The position numbers and the translations under genes are program-made. From Hyphomicrobiales bacterium (GTDB lineage: Bacteria > Pseudomonadota > Alphaproteobacteria > Rhizobiales > Xanthobacteraceae): DNA of 18,855 nucleotides. The number at the start of each line of letters is the position of its first letter. The first letter of the stretch is position 1. The notes below the pieces were generated by a model that saw only the letters and a list, made by a program, of their open reading frames with translations, searched no databases and was not told the DNA's origin. Shown here piece by piece: positions 1 to 7,261 of the stretch. The stretch spans positions 1-18,855 of the forward strand of contig JAPLPC010000610.1 of assembly GCA_026400425.1 (NCBI GenBank). Reading direction: 5' to 3'.

Positions 1-490
1 CTGCAAAGGTGCAGGGTTGGCTGGTAGCGTAATTAATCTCAAATCTGGCATTCGGTTCTGCCGGCACCTGGCCGCAAGTCCTCAAACGCATGGGAGGCAA
101 GCTGATCACCCATCAACTTGTACAGCATTGGGAAACGGACCCGATCACCTTGATCCCAGATGGATAGACGGACCTTTTCTGATCTGGGCCGAATTGCGCA
201 ACTCCTGTCCCGCTGTGCTTGAGAAGGGCTTTCAGCGTGGATACTTATCGTTGAAGGCTGTCCGTATAAGCTCGATCAAGATCCCAGCTTTTTATCGCAA
301 CCCGATCTCCCGAGCCACTTGAAACGCCCGCCATTAGTAAACCCTGCTTTCTAACTTTAACTGCATCTAAAATCACACGCACTTCGCATGATGTCGCCGC
401 TCTTATACTCAGGACCTAACAGGCACGAGAGTTTCCGAAGCACGATAAAATCTTAGAGGCCTTAGAAAGATCGACTTAGCCTATACGGGA
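1..490. other. Left-edge region with no defensible gene
   Basis: I find no gene here that I can support. An open plus frame from 33 to 167 encodes a protein-like string containing FGSAGTWPQVLKRMGGKL, but it follows an in-frame TAA at 30-32, has no start with a ribosome site, and matches no family I recognise. It could be the decayed tail of a gene that began to the left. The longer plus frame from 17 to 322 has a composition unlike a protein and no ribosome site. Confidence 0.4.
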
Positions 491-491
491 C

Positions 492-520
492 TTGACCGGC
501 GTCGAGGATAGCATCATAGT
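492..520 (+). promoter_or_regulatory. Sigma70-type promoter in front of the left plus-strand unit
   Basis: A TTGACC box at 492-497 is followed, after exactly 17 bases, by CATAGT at 515-520. This is five of six and four of six matches to the housekeeping consensus at ideal spacing. The predicted start of transcription, near 526, falls inside the palindromic operator at 523-536. The transcript would run rightwards through a roughly 270-base stretch without a clear gene into the thioesterase gene at 804. Confidence 0.45.
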
Positions 521-522
521 TT

Positions 523-536
523 CGAACACGTGTTAG
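523..536. promoter_or_regulatory. Operator palindrome, site 1 (CGAAC-ACGT-GTTAG)
   Basis: Read on the minus strand this is CTAAC-ACGT-GTTCG, the same motif as the sites at 9325, 15059, 15076 and 18366. Only one pair of the 14-base palindrome is mismatched. It begins two bases after the -10 box at 515-520, where a bound repressor would block RNA polymerase. It links the left plus-strand genes to the regulon of the three minus operons. Confidence 0.5.
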
Positions 537-696
537 AAACTTTGCAAAACGCATGGTTCTGAACGACGTGTTGGTGCAGGCGTTGCCTGCAATCGAAGTG
601 CTTTATGTCTGGGGTCACAACCGATCCGCCTCCTGCAAGCCGAGCGTAGGCGTAAAGCCGTTCTCTGGTGGGGCGACGCTCCTTGCGGGCAAAGTG

Positions 697-714
697 TGTT
701 AGGCTTTCCTAACA
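697..714. repeat. Inverted repeat TGTTAGG-N4-CCTAACA
   Basis: A perfect 7-base inverted repeat around CTTT lies about 90 bases upstream of the thioesterase start. It contains GTTAG and CTAAC half-sites, but in the opposite order from the operator motif found elsewhere. It may bind a regulator. It has no T-run on either side, so it is not a typical intrinsic terminator. Confidence 0.35.
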
Positions 715-732
715 AGCACTGCGCTGATATTC

Positions 733-771
733 TGGATCAATACTAAGACAAGATCTTGGATAATTACTAAG
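733..771. repeat. Direct repeat TGGAT-N3-TACTAAG, 24 bases apart
   Basis: TGGATCAATACTAAG at 733-747 and TGGATAATTACTAAG at 757-771 match at 13 of 15 positions. They are offset by 24 bases, a little over two helical turns, and end about 30 bases before the thioesterase start. The position suggests a regulator site or a small duplication; the function is unknown. Confidence 0.35.
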
Positions 772-803
772 CTGAGTTCCTAGGTATTGCGAGGGCGAAA
801 ATA

Positions 804-1202
804 TTGGCTTTAACTATTGCACAGTTGAACGAACGGCTTTCGATCTCACCTTTTCATCAATGGCTAGGATTGCGGATCACCGCCGCTGACTCTCATGAGT
901 TGACGCTGGAAATGCCTTGGCGCCACGAAGTAGTATCTAACCCTCTGCTTTCTTCTGCCCATGGCGGGATATTGGCCGCCTTGATAGATTTGACTGGCTT
1001 GTATGCTATTCTTGCCGCTGGAGGAGTAGCGCGTGCAACCATCAACATGCAGGTCGATTTCCATAGGCCTGCTACTCCTGGGCGGCTGCGTTCGATCGGC
1101 CGCCCCATAAAGCTGGGGCGTCAACTTAGCGTCGCTGAAACACGCGTTCTTGATGACGAGGGGAAACTTCTCAGCAGCGGTCGAGGAACGTATATTGGCT
1201 GA
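804..1202 (+). CDS. PaaI-type hotdog-fold acyl-CoA thioesterase
   Basis: Probably hydrolyses acyl-CoA or aryl-CoA thioesters in the cytoplasm, releasing free CoA from dead-end intermediates. The 132 residues fit a single hotdog domain of the PaaI/YbgC superfamily. The region around 51-65 carries the HGG signature (His53-Gly54-Gly55), followed by an acidic residue at 62 on the central helix. A later strand, TINMQVDFHRPATPG, is typical of the fold. The start is TTG at 804, with GAGGGCG about nine bases upstream; no ATG fits. The Nudix hydrolase gene follows 179 bases downstream on the same strand. An operator and promoter at 492-536 lie upstream. The family assignment is firm; the substrate is not readable from the sequence. 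Confidence 0.85.
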   Translation: MALTIAQLNERLSISPFHQWLGLRITAADSHELTLEMPWRHEVVSNPLLSSAHGGILAALIDLTGLYAILAAGGVARATINMQVDFHRPATPGRLRSIGRPIKLGRQLSVAETRVLDDEGKLLSSGRGTYIG

Positions 1203-1217
1203 TACATTCTCGTCCAA

Positions 1218-1289
1218 TGCAATATTGCAATAGGCGTCGAACGATTTTCATGTGTGACTCCCAAGAGTAGTCCGCAAGCGAATTATAAT
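1218..1289 (+). promoter_or_regulatory. Palindrome and TATAAT box before the Nudix gene
   Basis: The 179-base gap between the thioesterase and Nudix genes holds a perfect 12-base palindrome, TGCAATATTGCA, at 1218-1229 and an exact TATAAT at 1284-1289, about 93 bases before the Nudix start. No good -35 box sits 16 to 18 bases upstream of TATAAT, so promoter activity is uncertain. Confidence 0.25.
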
Positions 1290-1381
1290 GCCGTAGAACA
1301 TTCCTGCTAAGGTCGTCGGCTCCGCTCAATTGTGGTTGTCGGCGTTTGTCATAATTCCTCTGGGCTGCAAATGAGGGCCAC

Positions 1382-2233
1382 ATGACTGGACAGACCAACC
1401 CGCGATCTGCCGCAACACTGATGCTTGCACGCGACGGCGCTGATGGTATCGAGCTATTTATGGTCGTTCGACACCATGAGATAGAATTTGCTTCTGGGGC
1501 TTTAGTTTTTCCTGGAGGCGCCGTTAATCAATCTGACGCCGATCCGAGATGGCGCCACCTAGCCGAGGGAGTCGAAGGGCTTACTGATCAGATGCTAGGT
1601 CTTATGGCTGCAGCTGCCCGCGAAGCTTTCGAAGAATGCGGCGTGCTTTTCGCTCGCGAGTCTCGAGGGGCCGCGTTGGTTGATGGCGAGCGTGCAGAAA
1701 CTTTGGGTAATGCATATCGTGAGAAGATTGAAGTTGGTACACTAGGGTTCGCAGACATGATCGAGCGGGAAGGGCTTGTTGCGGCCTTCGATCGGCTCGT
1801 GCATTTTGGACACTGGATTACGCCTGCACATATGCCAAAGCGCTTCGATACTTATTTTTTCCTTGCAGAAGCGCCGATGAATCATGTCCTGCAGCACGAT
1901 GGGCACGAAGCCGTCGACTCCGTATGGATCACCCCACGCCAAGCGCGCATCGACGCCGACGCCAACAGGCGAACGGTGCTGTTTCCTACTCTGCTAAATC
2001 TTGAGAAAGTTGATCGTCACCGCACCGTCACGGCCGCCCTTGCGGCCACACAGAACGACAGAATCGTAACAGTTAGGCCAGAAGTATTGACGTCTGCAGA
2101 CGGCAGGATACTGCGCATCCCATTGGAGGCGGGGTATGGCTCGGCAGAATTTCTAGTTGTCGGAGAGCCAGGTCAGAACGCTCGCATCGTTAGGTTATCG
2201 GCCACAGATACCGCGAGAGGTAGCGCTGGTTAG
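1382..2233 (+). CDS. NUDT19-like Nudix hydrolase, probable (acyl-)CoA diphosphatase
   Basis: Likely cleaves the diphosphate of CoA or acyl-CoA, giving 3',5'-ADP and (acyl)phosphopantetheine. The split Nudix box is visible: LVFPGG at 41-46 and REAFEECGV at 80-88. About 33 residues lie between Gly46 and Arg80, much longer than the canonical spacing. A long insertion of this kind is characteristic of the NUDT19/RP2 branch, whose members act on CoA species. The length of 283 residues also suits that branch. The ATG start is preceded by GAGGG at a good distance. Following a thioesterase gene, it suggests a CoA-ester clearing pair beside a pathway that produces unusual acyl-CoAs. Substrate is inferred; the Nudix fold is seen directly. 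Confidence 0.8.
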   Translation: MTGQTNPRSAATLMLARDGADGIELFMVVRHHEIEFASGALVFPGGAVNQSDADPRWRHLAEGVEGLTDQMLGLMAAAAREAFEECGVLFARESRGAALVDGERAETLGNAYREKIEVGTLGFADMIEREGLVAAFDRLVHFGHWITPAHMPKRFDTYFFLAEAPMNHVLQHDGHEAVDSVWITPRQARIDADANRRTVLFPTLLNLEKVDRHRTVTAALAATQNDRIVTVRPEVLTSADGRILRIPLEAGYGSAEFLVVGEPGQNARIVRLSATDTARGSAG

Positions 2234-2253
2234 CGCTATTGATAGAGCCGCTA
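2231..2253. other. Imperfect stem-loop at the end of the Nudix gene
   Basis: TAGCG at 2231 pairs with CGCTA at 2249-2253, and CTAT with ATAG inside, leaving a three-base bulge. It overlaps the stop codon of the Nudix gene. No run of T follows, so it is not a standard intrinsic terminator. TAGCGCT also recurs at 2221, 2231 and 2287. Confidence 0.2.
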
Positions 2254-2292
2254 ATTCAACACGCGATTGAAAAAGAACGAGGGTGGTAGCGC

Positions 2293-2550
2293 TCAAAGTT
2301 TTGCATCTGTAAAGAAACGGTCGAATGGGCGGGAGTTGGCGTAGCGTCTTGTAGCTTGCATTACCGCTGACAGAAACGATTGGAGGTGCGTAGAGATCAG
2401 GCGGACTTGGCCGCTCTTCAACGGCTTTTCGGACCAGCTAATGCAAGCCACCCGTCGTTGCGAATTGTTCAGATTTCTGCGGCTTGTAACGCGACGCTCA
2501 GATAAATTGTGGTCGTTAAAAAAGAGAAGAGCGTTTTGATGAGATTTCAT
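2293..2550 (-). CDS. Possible small basic protein of unknown function
   Basis: I do not recognise this 85-residue product. It is rich in Arg and Ser and has no membrane segment or signal peptide. In its favour, the ATG at 2550 follows AGGAGA by eight bases, and it starts 49 bases after the stop of the binding-protein gene on the same strand, so it could be the last gene of the uptake operon. Against it are the lack of any recognisable motif and a region where two transcription units converge. It is otherwise the only content of the gap between the Nudix and binding-protein genes. Confidence 0.3.
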   Translation of the reverse strand: MKSHQNALLFFNDHNLSERRVTSRRNLNNSQRRVACISWSEKPLKSGQVRLISTHLQSFLSAVMQATRRYANSRPFDRFFTDAKL

Positions 2551-2599
2551 CGCCGCACTCTCCTCTCGCTTAGCTCGTATTTCGATGAATTAATTTCTT

Positions 2600-3847
2600 T
2601 TACTTAGCCGCGTCCGATTTAGCGTAGTCGGCTGACTGAATTTTTACCACATTCCAAACCTCGTCTGTGTAGGCCGCAATCCAGTCTGTTTGTGGCACCC
2701 ACTTGCTGCCGTCCCACATTTCGATACGGGTTTTACCGCCACCGCCGTGATCTTTAGCGCTTACGGTAACCGGAGCGATCATGCCGTTCGCGTCGTAGCC
2801 ATTGATACTCTCGAGGCCATTTTTGATCTTCTCCGACGTTAACGGCCATCCGTCCTTCTTCAGAGCAAGGCGTGCACCTTCAATTGCAATTGACCAGATT
2901 GCGAGGCCCGTATTGTAATAGACATCGTCCAGATTTTTGCGATCGCCGTTGCCTTTACCCTTGTCGTAAAGCTGCTTGATAATCTCCTGCATCAACGGAT
3001 GGTTCGACCCACCGGCGACGTTTGTTCCACGTTTCATACCCTTCGCCGCAGCAGCACCTATGTTGTTAATATCGACCTCGTTCATCCAATTAACGGCAAT
3101 GTACTTGTCAAGCGCTATCCCGTTACGCTTCATTGCACGCGATGCGATCACGTGCATATTTGACAGGCTCCAACTAATGATCCAATCAGGTGCAAATCGC
3201 CGCATCTGCGTCCAGGCGGAGGCCTGATCGTTGCCCGGCAGCGGATAGGGAAACAGCTGAAGATCAAAACCTTCCTTGGCGGCGAGCGTTTTGATGATGC
3301 CAATCGGCTCCTGTCCAAACGGATAGTCCACATAAAGGAACGCAATTTTCACTCCTTTAAGGGTCCCGCCGGATTTCTGTTTGATATACTCGATGTCGTT
3401 CGCGGCTTGCCCCCAATAAGTCGGACCGATCGGGAAAACCCATTTGAAGACATCGCCATCCACCGCGTCTCCGCGCCCGACTAGGGATTGGAGTAGTATG
3501 TTGCTATCCTTCATGATCCGCGGGAGGACCGCACGAGAAACTGGAGTTGACAGAGTGTCGAACACCATCACACCTTCTCGCTTCAACTTCTCATAACACT
3601 CAATGCCGCGCTGCGGCTCGTTGCCATGATCCTGGACAACCATCTCGATTGGATGTCCGTCTAATCCACCTTTACTGTTCACCAGGTCGGCGTAATCCTT
3701 CGCAGCCTGAGCCACTTGAGGAGTGACGAAGCTATAGACCTTCGTAAGGTCGTAACACAGGCCAAAACGAATCGGGTCGGCCGCCTTCGCCGAAAGTACG
3801 GAGACCGCACTCAAGGCGACACTAGCTGCGATGCACAAAAATTTCAT
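2600..3847 (-). CDS. ABC transporter periplasmic substrate-binding protein (Leu/Ile/Val-type)
   Basis: The periplasmic receptor that delivers the substrate to the LivHMGF transporter. A signal peptide covers residues 1-22 (hydrophobic core, then LSAKA before ADPIRFG); the Cys at 5 is not in a lipobox. The mature protein has the type I periplasmic-binding fold (Peripla_BP_6): the opening strand IRFGLCYDL, then AAKDYADLVNSKGGLDG and IEMVVQDHGNEP, which is where the ligand site begins. The 415-residue length is usual. The ATG start has a strong GGAGGAAG ribosome site. It lies 47 bases after livF. This branch of the family binds amino acids, but also amides, aromatic acids and short organic acids; next to acyl-CoA genes an organic acid seems more likely. 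The ligand is not readable here. Confidence 0.9.
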   Translation of the reverse strand: MKFLCIAASVALSAVSVLSAKAADPIRFGLCYDLTKVYSFVTPQVAQAAKDYADLVNSKGGLDGHPIEMVVQDHGNEPQRGIECYEKLKREGVMVFDTLSTPVSRAVLPRIMKDSNILLQSLVGRGDAVDGDVFKWVFPIGPTYWGQAANDIEYIKQKSGGTLKGVKIAFLYVDYPFGQEPIGIIKTLAAKEGFDLQLFPYPLPGNDQASAWTQMRRFAPDWIISWSLSNMHVIASRAMKRNGIALDKYIAVNWMNEVDINNIGAAAAKGMKRGTNVAGGSNHPLMQEIIKQLYDKGKGNGDRKNLDDVYYNTGLAIWSIAIEGARLALKKDGWPLTSEKIKNGLESINGYDANGMIAPVTVSAKDHGGGGKTRIEMWDGSKWVPQTDWIAAYTDEVWNVVKIQSADYAKSDAAK

Positions 3848-3894
3848 TTGCTTCCTCCGTTTTATTTAGCTTGTTGTACCATTAAGGACAGAGA

Positions 3895-4716
3895 TCAGGT
3901 TAGCCAGCGCTTACGGCGCCTGTAATGCTTGATGTCGTGGAAATTTTTCGCTTGCGCTCCACCTAAGTAGAACTCTTGTATATCGGGATTGCTTTTCAGC
4001 GCTTGTGCCGTGTCGTGCATCACAATACGGCCGCTCTCGATCAGATATCCATGCGACACGATCTCGAGAGCGGCGATTGCGTTCTGCTCTACCAGCAGTA
4101 CCGAGAGGCCTTCTTCGCGGTTGATCTGGCTTATAATCTGAAAAATCTCCGCCACCAGAAATGGCGCAAGCCCTAGGCTGGGCTCATCGAGCATCAGCAG
4201 CTTTGGCTGCGTCATTAGAGCTCTTCCAATTGCCAACATTTGCTGCTCGCCGCCCGACAGGTAGCCTGCGGCACTGAAACGGCGTTCGTAGAGGCGTGGA
4301 AAGTAAGTATAAACTTTATCTTTGTTGCGGATCATATCGTGACGGCTTCGGATCGCTGAAGCTGCAATTAGATTCTCATCTGGAGTGAGATGTTCAAAGA
4401 CTCGACGGCCTTCGAGCACGTGCGCGATTCCGAGTTCGACCCGCCTTTGAGGCGACAGCGAGCGTAAGTTATGGTCGAGAAACTGAATATCGCCCCGGCG
4501 AACTTCACCTCGTTCGGCAACAAGCAATCCGCTGATCGCCTTCAAAGACGTGCTCTTTCCGGCTCCGTTGGCGCCGAGCAACGCCACCATACCACCGTCA
4601 GGAACCTCGAGCGAAACGCCCTTAATCGCAAGAGAGACATGGTCGTAGACGACTTCGATATTGTTCAGCGATAGAACTGCGCTCTTCGTTGGCTTTGGGC
4701 TCGTTTCAGTCATCAT
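3895..4716 (-). CDS. livF: Branched-chain-type ABC transporter ATP-binding protein LivF
   Basis: One of the two ATPases that power the importer at the inner membrane. Walker A is GANGAGKS at residues 48-55, the ABC signature is LSGGEQQ, and Walker B is LLMLDEPS. The 273 residues end in a long basic tail, FHDIKHYRRRKRW, which I associate with LivF paralogues of Bradyrhizobium-like bacteria. The ATG start lies four bases after the livM stop, so translation is probably coupled. A second Met follows immediately, so the exact first codon is uncertain by one residue. Confidence 0.92.
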   Translation of the reverse strand: MMTETSPKPTKSAVLSLNNIEVVYDHVSLAIKGVSLEVPDGGMVALLGANGAGKSTSLKAISGLLVAERGEVRRGDIQFLDHNLRSLSPQRRVELGIAHVLEGRRVFEHLTPDENLIAASAIRSRHDMIRNKDKVYTYFPRLYERRFSAAGYLSGGEQQMLAIGRALMTQPKLLMLDEPSLGLAPFLVAEIFQIISQINREEGLSVLLVEQNAIAALEIVSHGYLIESGRIVMHDTAQALKSNPDIQEFYLGGAQAKNFHDIKHYRRRKRWLT

Positions 4717-4720
4717 TGCA

Positions 4721-5716
4721 TTATTTCTTCACATAGCCGAATGGCCACACCAAAAGATAATCGCGCACATTTTTGTATATTTTTCCGAGCCCTAAAGGTT
4801 CGACAAGCAGAAAACTAATAATCAGAGCCCCATAGAGCGCCTGAGGCAAATGTGCGAGTGCCTCAATGCTTAGCGAAAACCCGAACCGCGCCGCTCCCCA
4901 CGAGATAACGATGACCATCGCGAGCACCTGGATAGACACGTCGACAGAAAACTGCTCGGGCGTCACGGCATGATAAAATGTGCCGATAAGGATCGCGCCG
5001 CTGACGCCTCCTATAAATGAGGAAGTCGAAAAGGCGACTAGCTTGAAATAGAAGCTGTTTACACCGATGACAGCCGCGGCAAAGTCCTTTTCTCGAACCG
5101 CAACTAGTGCGCGGCCAAGCGCTGTGCGACGCAGGTTCAACATAAAAAGGGTTACCAAAACGCACCATACAAGCGCCACGTAATACAGTCCGGCGTCGGA
5201 GACGATGGGCTGTCCTAAGACGCGAATGTCCGGTGCCTGCAAAGTGGCTTGCGTTCCCCCGCTGATAGCTGGGACATGGGAGATGGTCCAGTCCATGACA
5301 AACTGAAGAGCGAGCGTACTCAATGCCAGGTAAAGTCCCTTGACCCTCAAAGCCGCAAAAGCAAAACAGCTGCCTATGACTGCGGCTGACACGCCGCCGA
5401 TGACGATGGAGAATTCCCACGGAACGCCGAATCGGTTGGCATGCACAGTCGCATAAGCGCCGATCCCCATGATGGCGGCATACCCCAAGTGAAACTGTCC
5501 GGCCCAACCGAGAATGAGATTAAGACCAAGCGCGCCGGCGGTCCAGACCAGCCAGGGGAGAAGGTAACTGCTCAGATAAAGTGAACTGAACAGAAAAGGG
5601 GCTGCGACACCTAATGCGAGGATCATCGCGATGATCCATCGGTCGGCTGCTACCGGGAATAATGCTCGATCAGCAACGTAGTTTGTATGATATACGCCGG
5701 CTTGCCTGAAAAACAT
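4721..5716 (-). CDS. livM: Branched-chain-type ABC transporter permease LivM
   Basis: An inner-membrane permease that forms the translocation path with LivH. There are several hydrophobic helices and the LivM hallmark LGWAGQFHLGYAAIMGIGAYA, which matches the family's GxxSLGxAAFxGIGAY region. I choose ATG at 5716: it lies four bases after the livH stop, has GAGAGGA upstream, and gives MFFRQAGVYHTNYVADRALF, the usual N-terminus of this subfamily. An in-frame start at 5758 would overlap livH and add 14 residues. The resulting length is 331 residues. Confidence 0.9.
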   Translation of the reverse strand: MFFRQAGVYHTNYVADRALFPVAADRWIIAMILALGVAAPFLFSSLYLSSYLLPWLVWTAGALGLNLILGWAGQFHLGYAAIMGIGAYATVHANRFGVPWEFSIVIGGVSAAVIGSCFAFAALRVKGLYLALSTLALQFVMDWTISHVPAISGGTQATLQAPDIRVLGQPIVSDAGLYYVALVWCVLVTLFMLNLRRTALGRALVAVREKDFAAAVIGVNSFYFKLVAFSTSSFIGGVSGAILIGTFYHAVTPEQFSVDVSIQVLAMVIVISWGAARFGFSLSIEALAHLPQALYGALIISFLLVEPLGLGKIYKNVRDYLLVWPFGYVKK

Positions 5717-5720
5717 CGAC

Positions 5721-6608
5721 TTATATCCTCTCGATGTCGTGTCGGCCAAAAAGGCCATGCGGTCGCAGCATGATAGTGACGATCAGCATCGCTGCATCGA
5801 CGAGGTCCCGACTGGCGCCACCAAGAAGAGGATCAAGGTAACTGCCGGCGATACCTTCAACGATGCCGAGCAGCAAACCTGCAAGTAGCGCCCCGCCCAG
5901 GCTATCCATCCCACCGAGAACAGCGACGGTTACGCCTTTTAAGAGTAAGTGGGCCAGTGATTGATCCACGCCTTGCACCGAAGCCCACAGAACGCCTGCC
6001 ACTGTCGCTACAACCGATGCCATCGCCCAAGACAAAGCAACGCCGCGCTCAACAGAGATACCCACTGACCAAGCTGCAGTGTAGTCATCGGAAATTGCGC
6101 GTAATACTACGCCCATCCGCGTTCGAAAAAATAACGCAAATAAACCGAATATCACGATGGCAACCGCCGCACCGGCTGCGTAGGCGCGGTTGATCAGCAG
6201 CGCTCCCAGGAAAAGCGGGTCGTCGCTGATGCCGATTGGCATAGGACGTCCGGTGGCTCCCCAAATGGTAAGTGAACCGGCGCGAAGAAGGATTTCCAGG
6301 CCTAGTGTCATCATAAGGATCATGATAATCGGCCGCCCGGCGAGTCGACGTAATGCAATTCGTTCAATGGCGATCCCGATTCCGAACATCGAGAGTGTTG
6401 CCAGAACAATCGCAAGCCAAATTGGTGCGCCAAATCGACTTGAATAGGCGAGAACAATGTAGGCACCCAGCATCGTCATAGAGCCCTGAGCAAGATTCGG
6501 CACCGATGATGACTTGTAGATCAGCACGATACCCATCGCGACCAGCGAGTACATAAGGCCGATCAGACTTCCGTTTATCCCGGTCTCAGCCAGTAACGCC
6601 CAGTCCAT
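5721..6608 (-). CDS. livH: Branched-chain-type ABC transporter permease LivH
   Basis: The second inner-membrane permease of the importer. It shows LivH features: the start GINGSLIGLMYSLVAMGIVLIYKSS, then PNLAQGSMTMLGAY, and late VTVAVLGGMDSLGGALLAGLLLG. I choose ATG at 6608 because AGGAGG lies seven bases upstream; the GTG at 6614 would have the ribosome site almost touching it. This gives 295 residues. The ribosome site lies within the last codons of the ligase gene and the start is two bases after that gene's stop, so the genes are tightly linked even though the ligase frame is broken. Confidence 0.92.
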   Translation of the reverse strand: MDWALLAETGINGSLIGLMYSLVAMGIVLIYKSSSVPNLAQGSMTMLGAYIVLAYSSRFGAPIWLAIVLATLSMFGIGIAIERIALRRLAGRPIIMILMMTLGLEILLRAGSLTIWGATGRPMPIGISDDPLFLGALLINRAYAAGAAVAIVIFGLFALFFRTRMGVVLRAISDDYTAAWSVGISVERGVALSWAMASVVATVAGVLWASVQGVDQSLAHLLLKGVTVAVLGGMDSLGGALLAGLLLGIVEGIAGSYLDPLLGGASRDLVDAAMLIVTIMLRPHGLFGRHDIERI

Positions 6609-6610
6609 CT

Positions 6611-7261
6611 TCACGCCTCCTGCACCGAAAGAGTGCGCTCGATTACGCTAACCTCGCCAGATTCATAAGCGACTTGCGCTCTCATCAATACGCTGCTCTT
6701 TCGATCATAGATTGCGTCGATGATTGGCTTGTATCGCTCCTCAACGACGTTGCGCCGGATCTTGCGGGTTCTCGTTACTTCACCGTCGTCTGGATCAAAT
6801 TCCTTGTGAAGGCAAACGAAGTGCCGGAGCTGAAGTTTTTCCAACAACGTGCTATTGACGTGACGGACGGCCGAAGTGATTAGCTCGATCACCTGCGGAT
6901 TCTGCGATAAGTCCGCGTATGACATGTATGAAATTCCTCGCAGCTCGGCCCAGAGCCCGACGGCGTCTTTGTCAATACAGATAAGAGCCGCCAGCGTATG
7001 GCGACCACGCCCGAGAACCGCAGCATCCTTGATGTACGGACTGAACTTTAGGCGGTTCTCTATATAATTCGGGATGTACCGCTCGCCCTCAGCGGTGTGG
7101 ACGACATCGGACAACCGCCCCAAAACGACGAGATGCCCATCCGGCTCCAAATAACCAGCATCGCCGGTATGGAGCCAACCATCTTCCAGGCTGTCGCGGG
7201 TTGCTTGTTCTTGCTTATAGTAACCGAAGCGGACGTCCGACGGTGTGCAGCCGAACTTCAT
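6611..7261 (-). CDS. 3' frame of the broken acyl-CoA ligase (lid domain)
   Basis: This frame carries motif A7 (GWLHTGDAG), the linker VVLGRLSDVVHTAEGERYIPNYIE, and the C-terminal VTRTRKIRR containing the probable catalytic lysine of the lid domain. It could only be made by re-initiation: an ATG at 7261 has AAGG five bases upstream, and a GTG at 7288 is also in frame. The first residues from those starts are the out-of-frame reading of the first half, so an independent functional product is doubtful. Confidence 0.4.
   Translation of the reverse strand: MKFGCTPSDVRFGYYKQEQATRDSLEDGWLHTGDAGYLEPDGHLVVLGRLSDVVHTAEGERYIPNYIENRLKFSPYIKDAAVLGRGRHTLAALICIDKDAVGLWAELRGISYMSYADLSQNPQVIELITSAVRHVNSTLLEKLQLRHFVCLHKEFDPDDGEVTRTRKIRRNVVEERYKPIIDAIYDRKSSVLMRAQVAYESGEVSVIERTLSVQEA

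Noticed and set aside
33..167. Open frame containing FGSAGTWPQVLKRMGGKL, perhaps the tail of a decayed gene
   Set aside because: In-frame stop at 30-32, no credible start, and no family recognised; kept only as a remark.
17..322. Plus open frame of 101 codons at the left edge
   Set aside because: No ribosome site, arginine- and serine-rich low-similarity product, and another frame (33-167) looks more protein-like; not called.
553..702. Plus open frame of 49 codons downstream of operator site 1
   Set aside because: Well placed but no ribosome site and no recognisable motif; mentioned in the leader finding only.
533..715. Minus open frame of 60 codons starting with TTG
   Set aside because: Opposite to the promoter at 492-520, no ribosome site, arginine-rich as in shadow frames.
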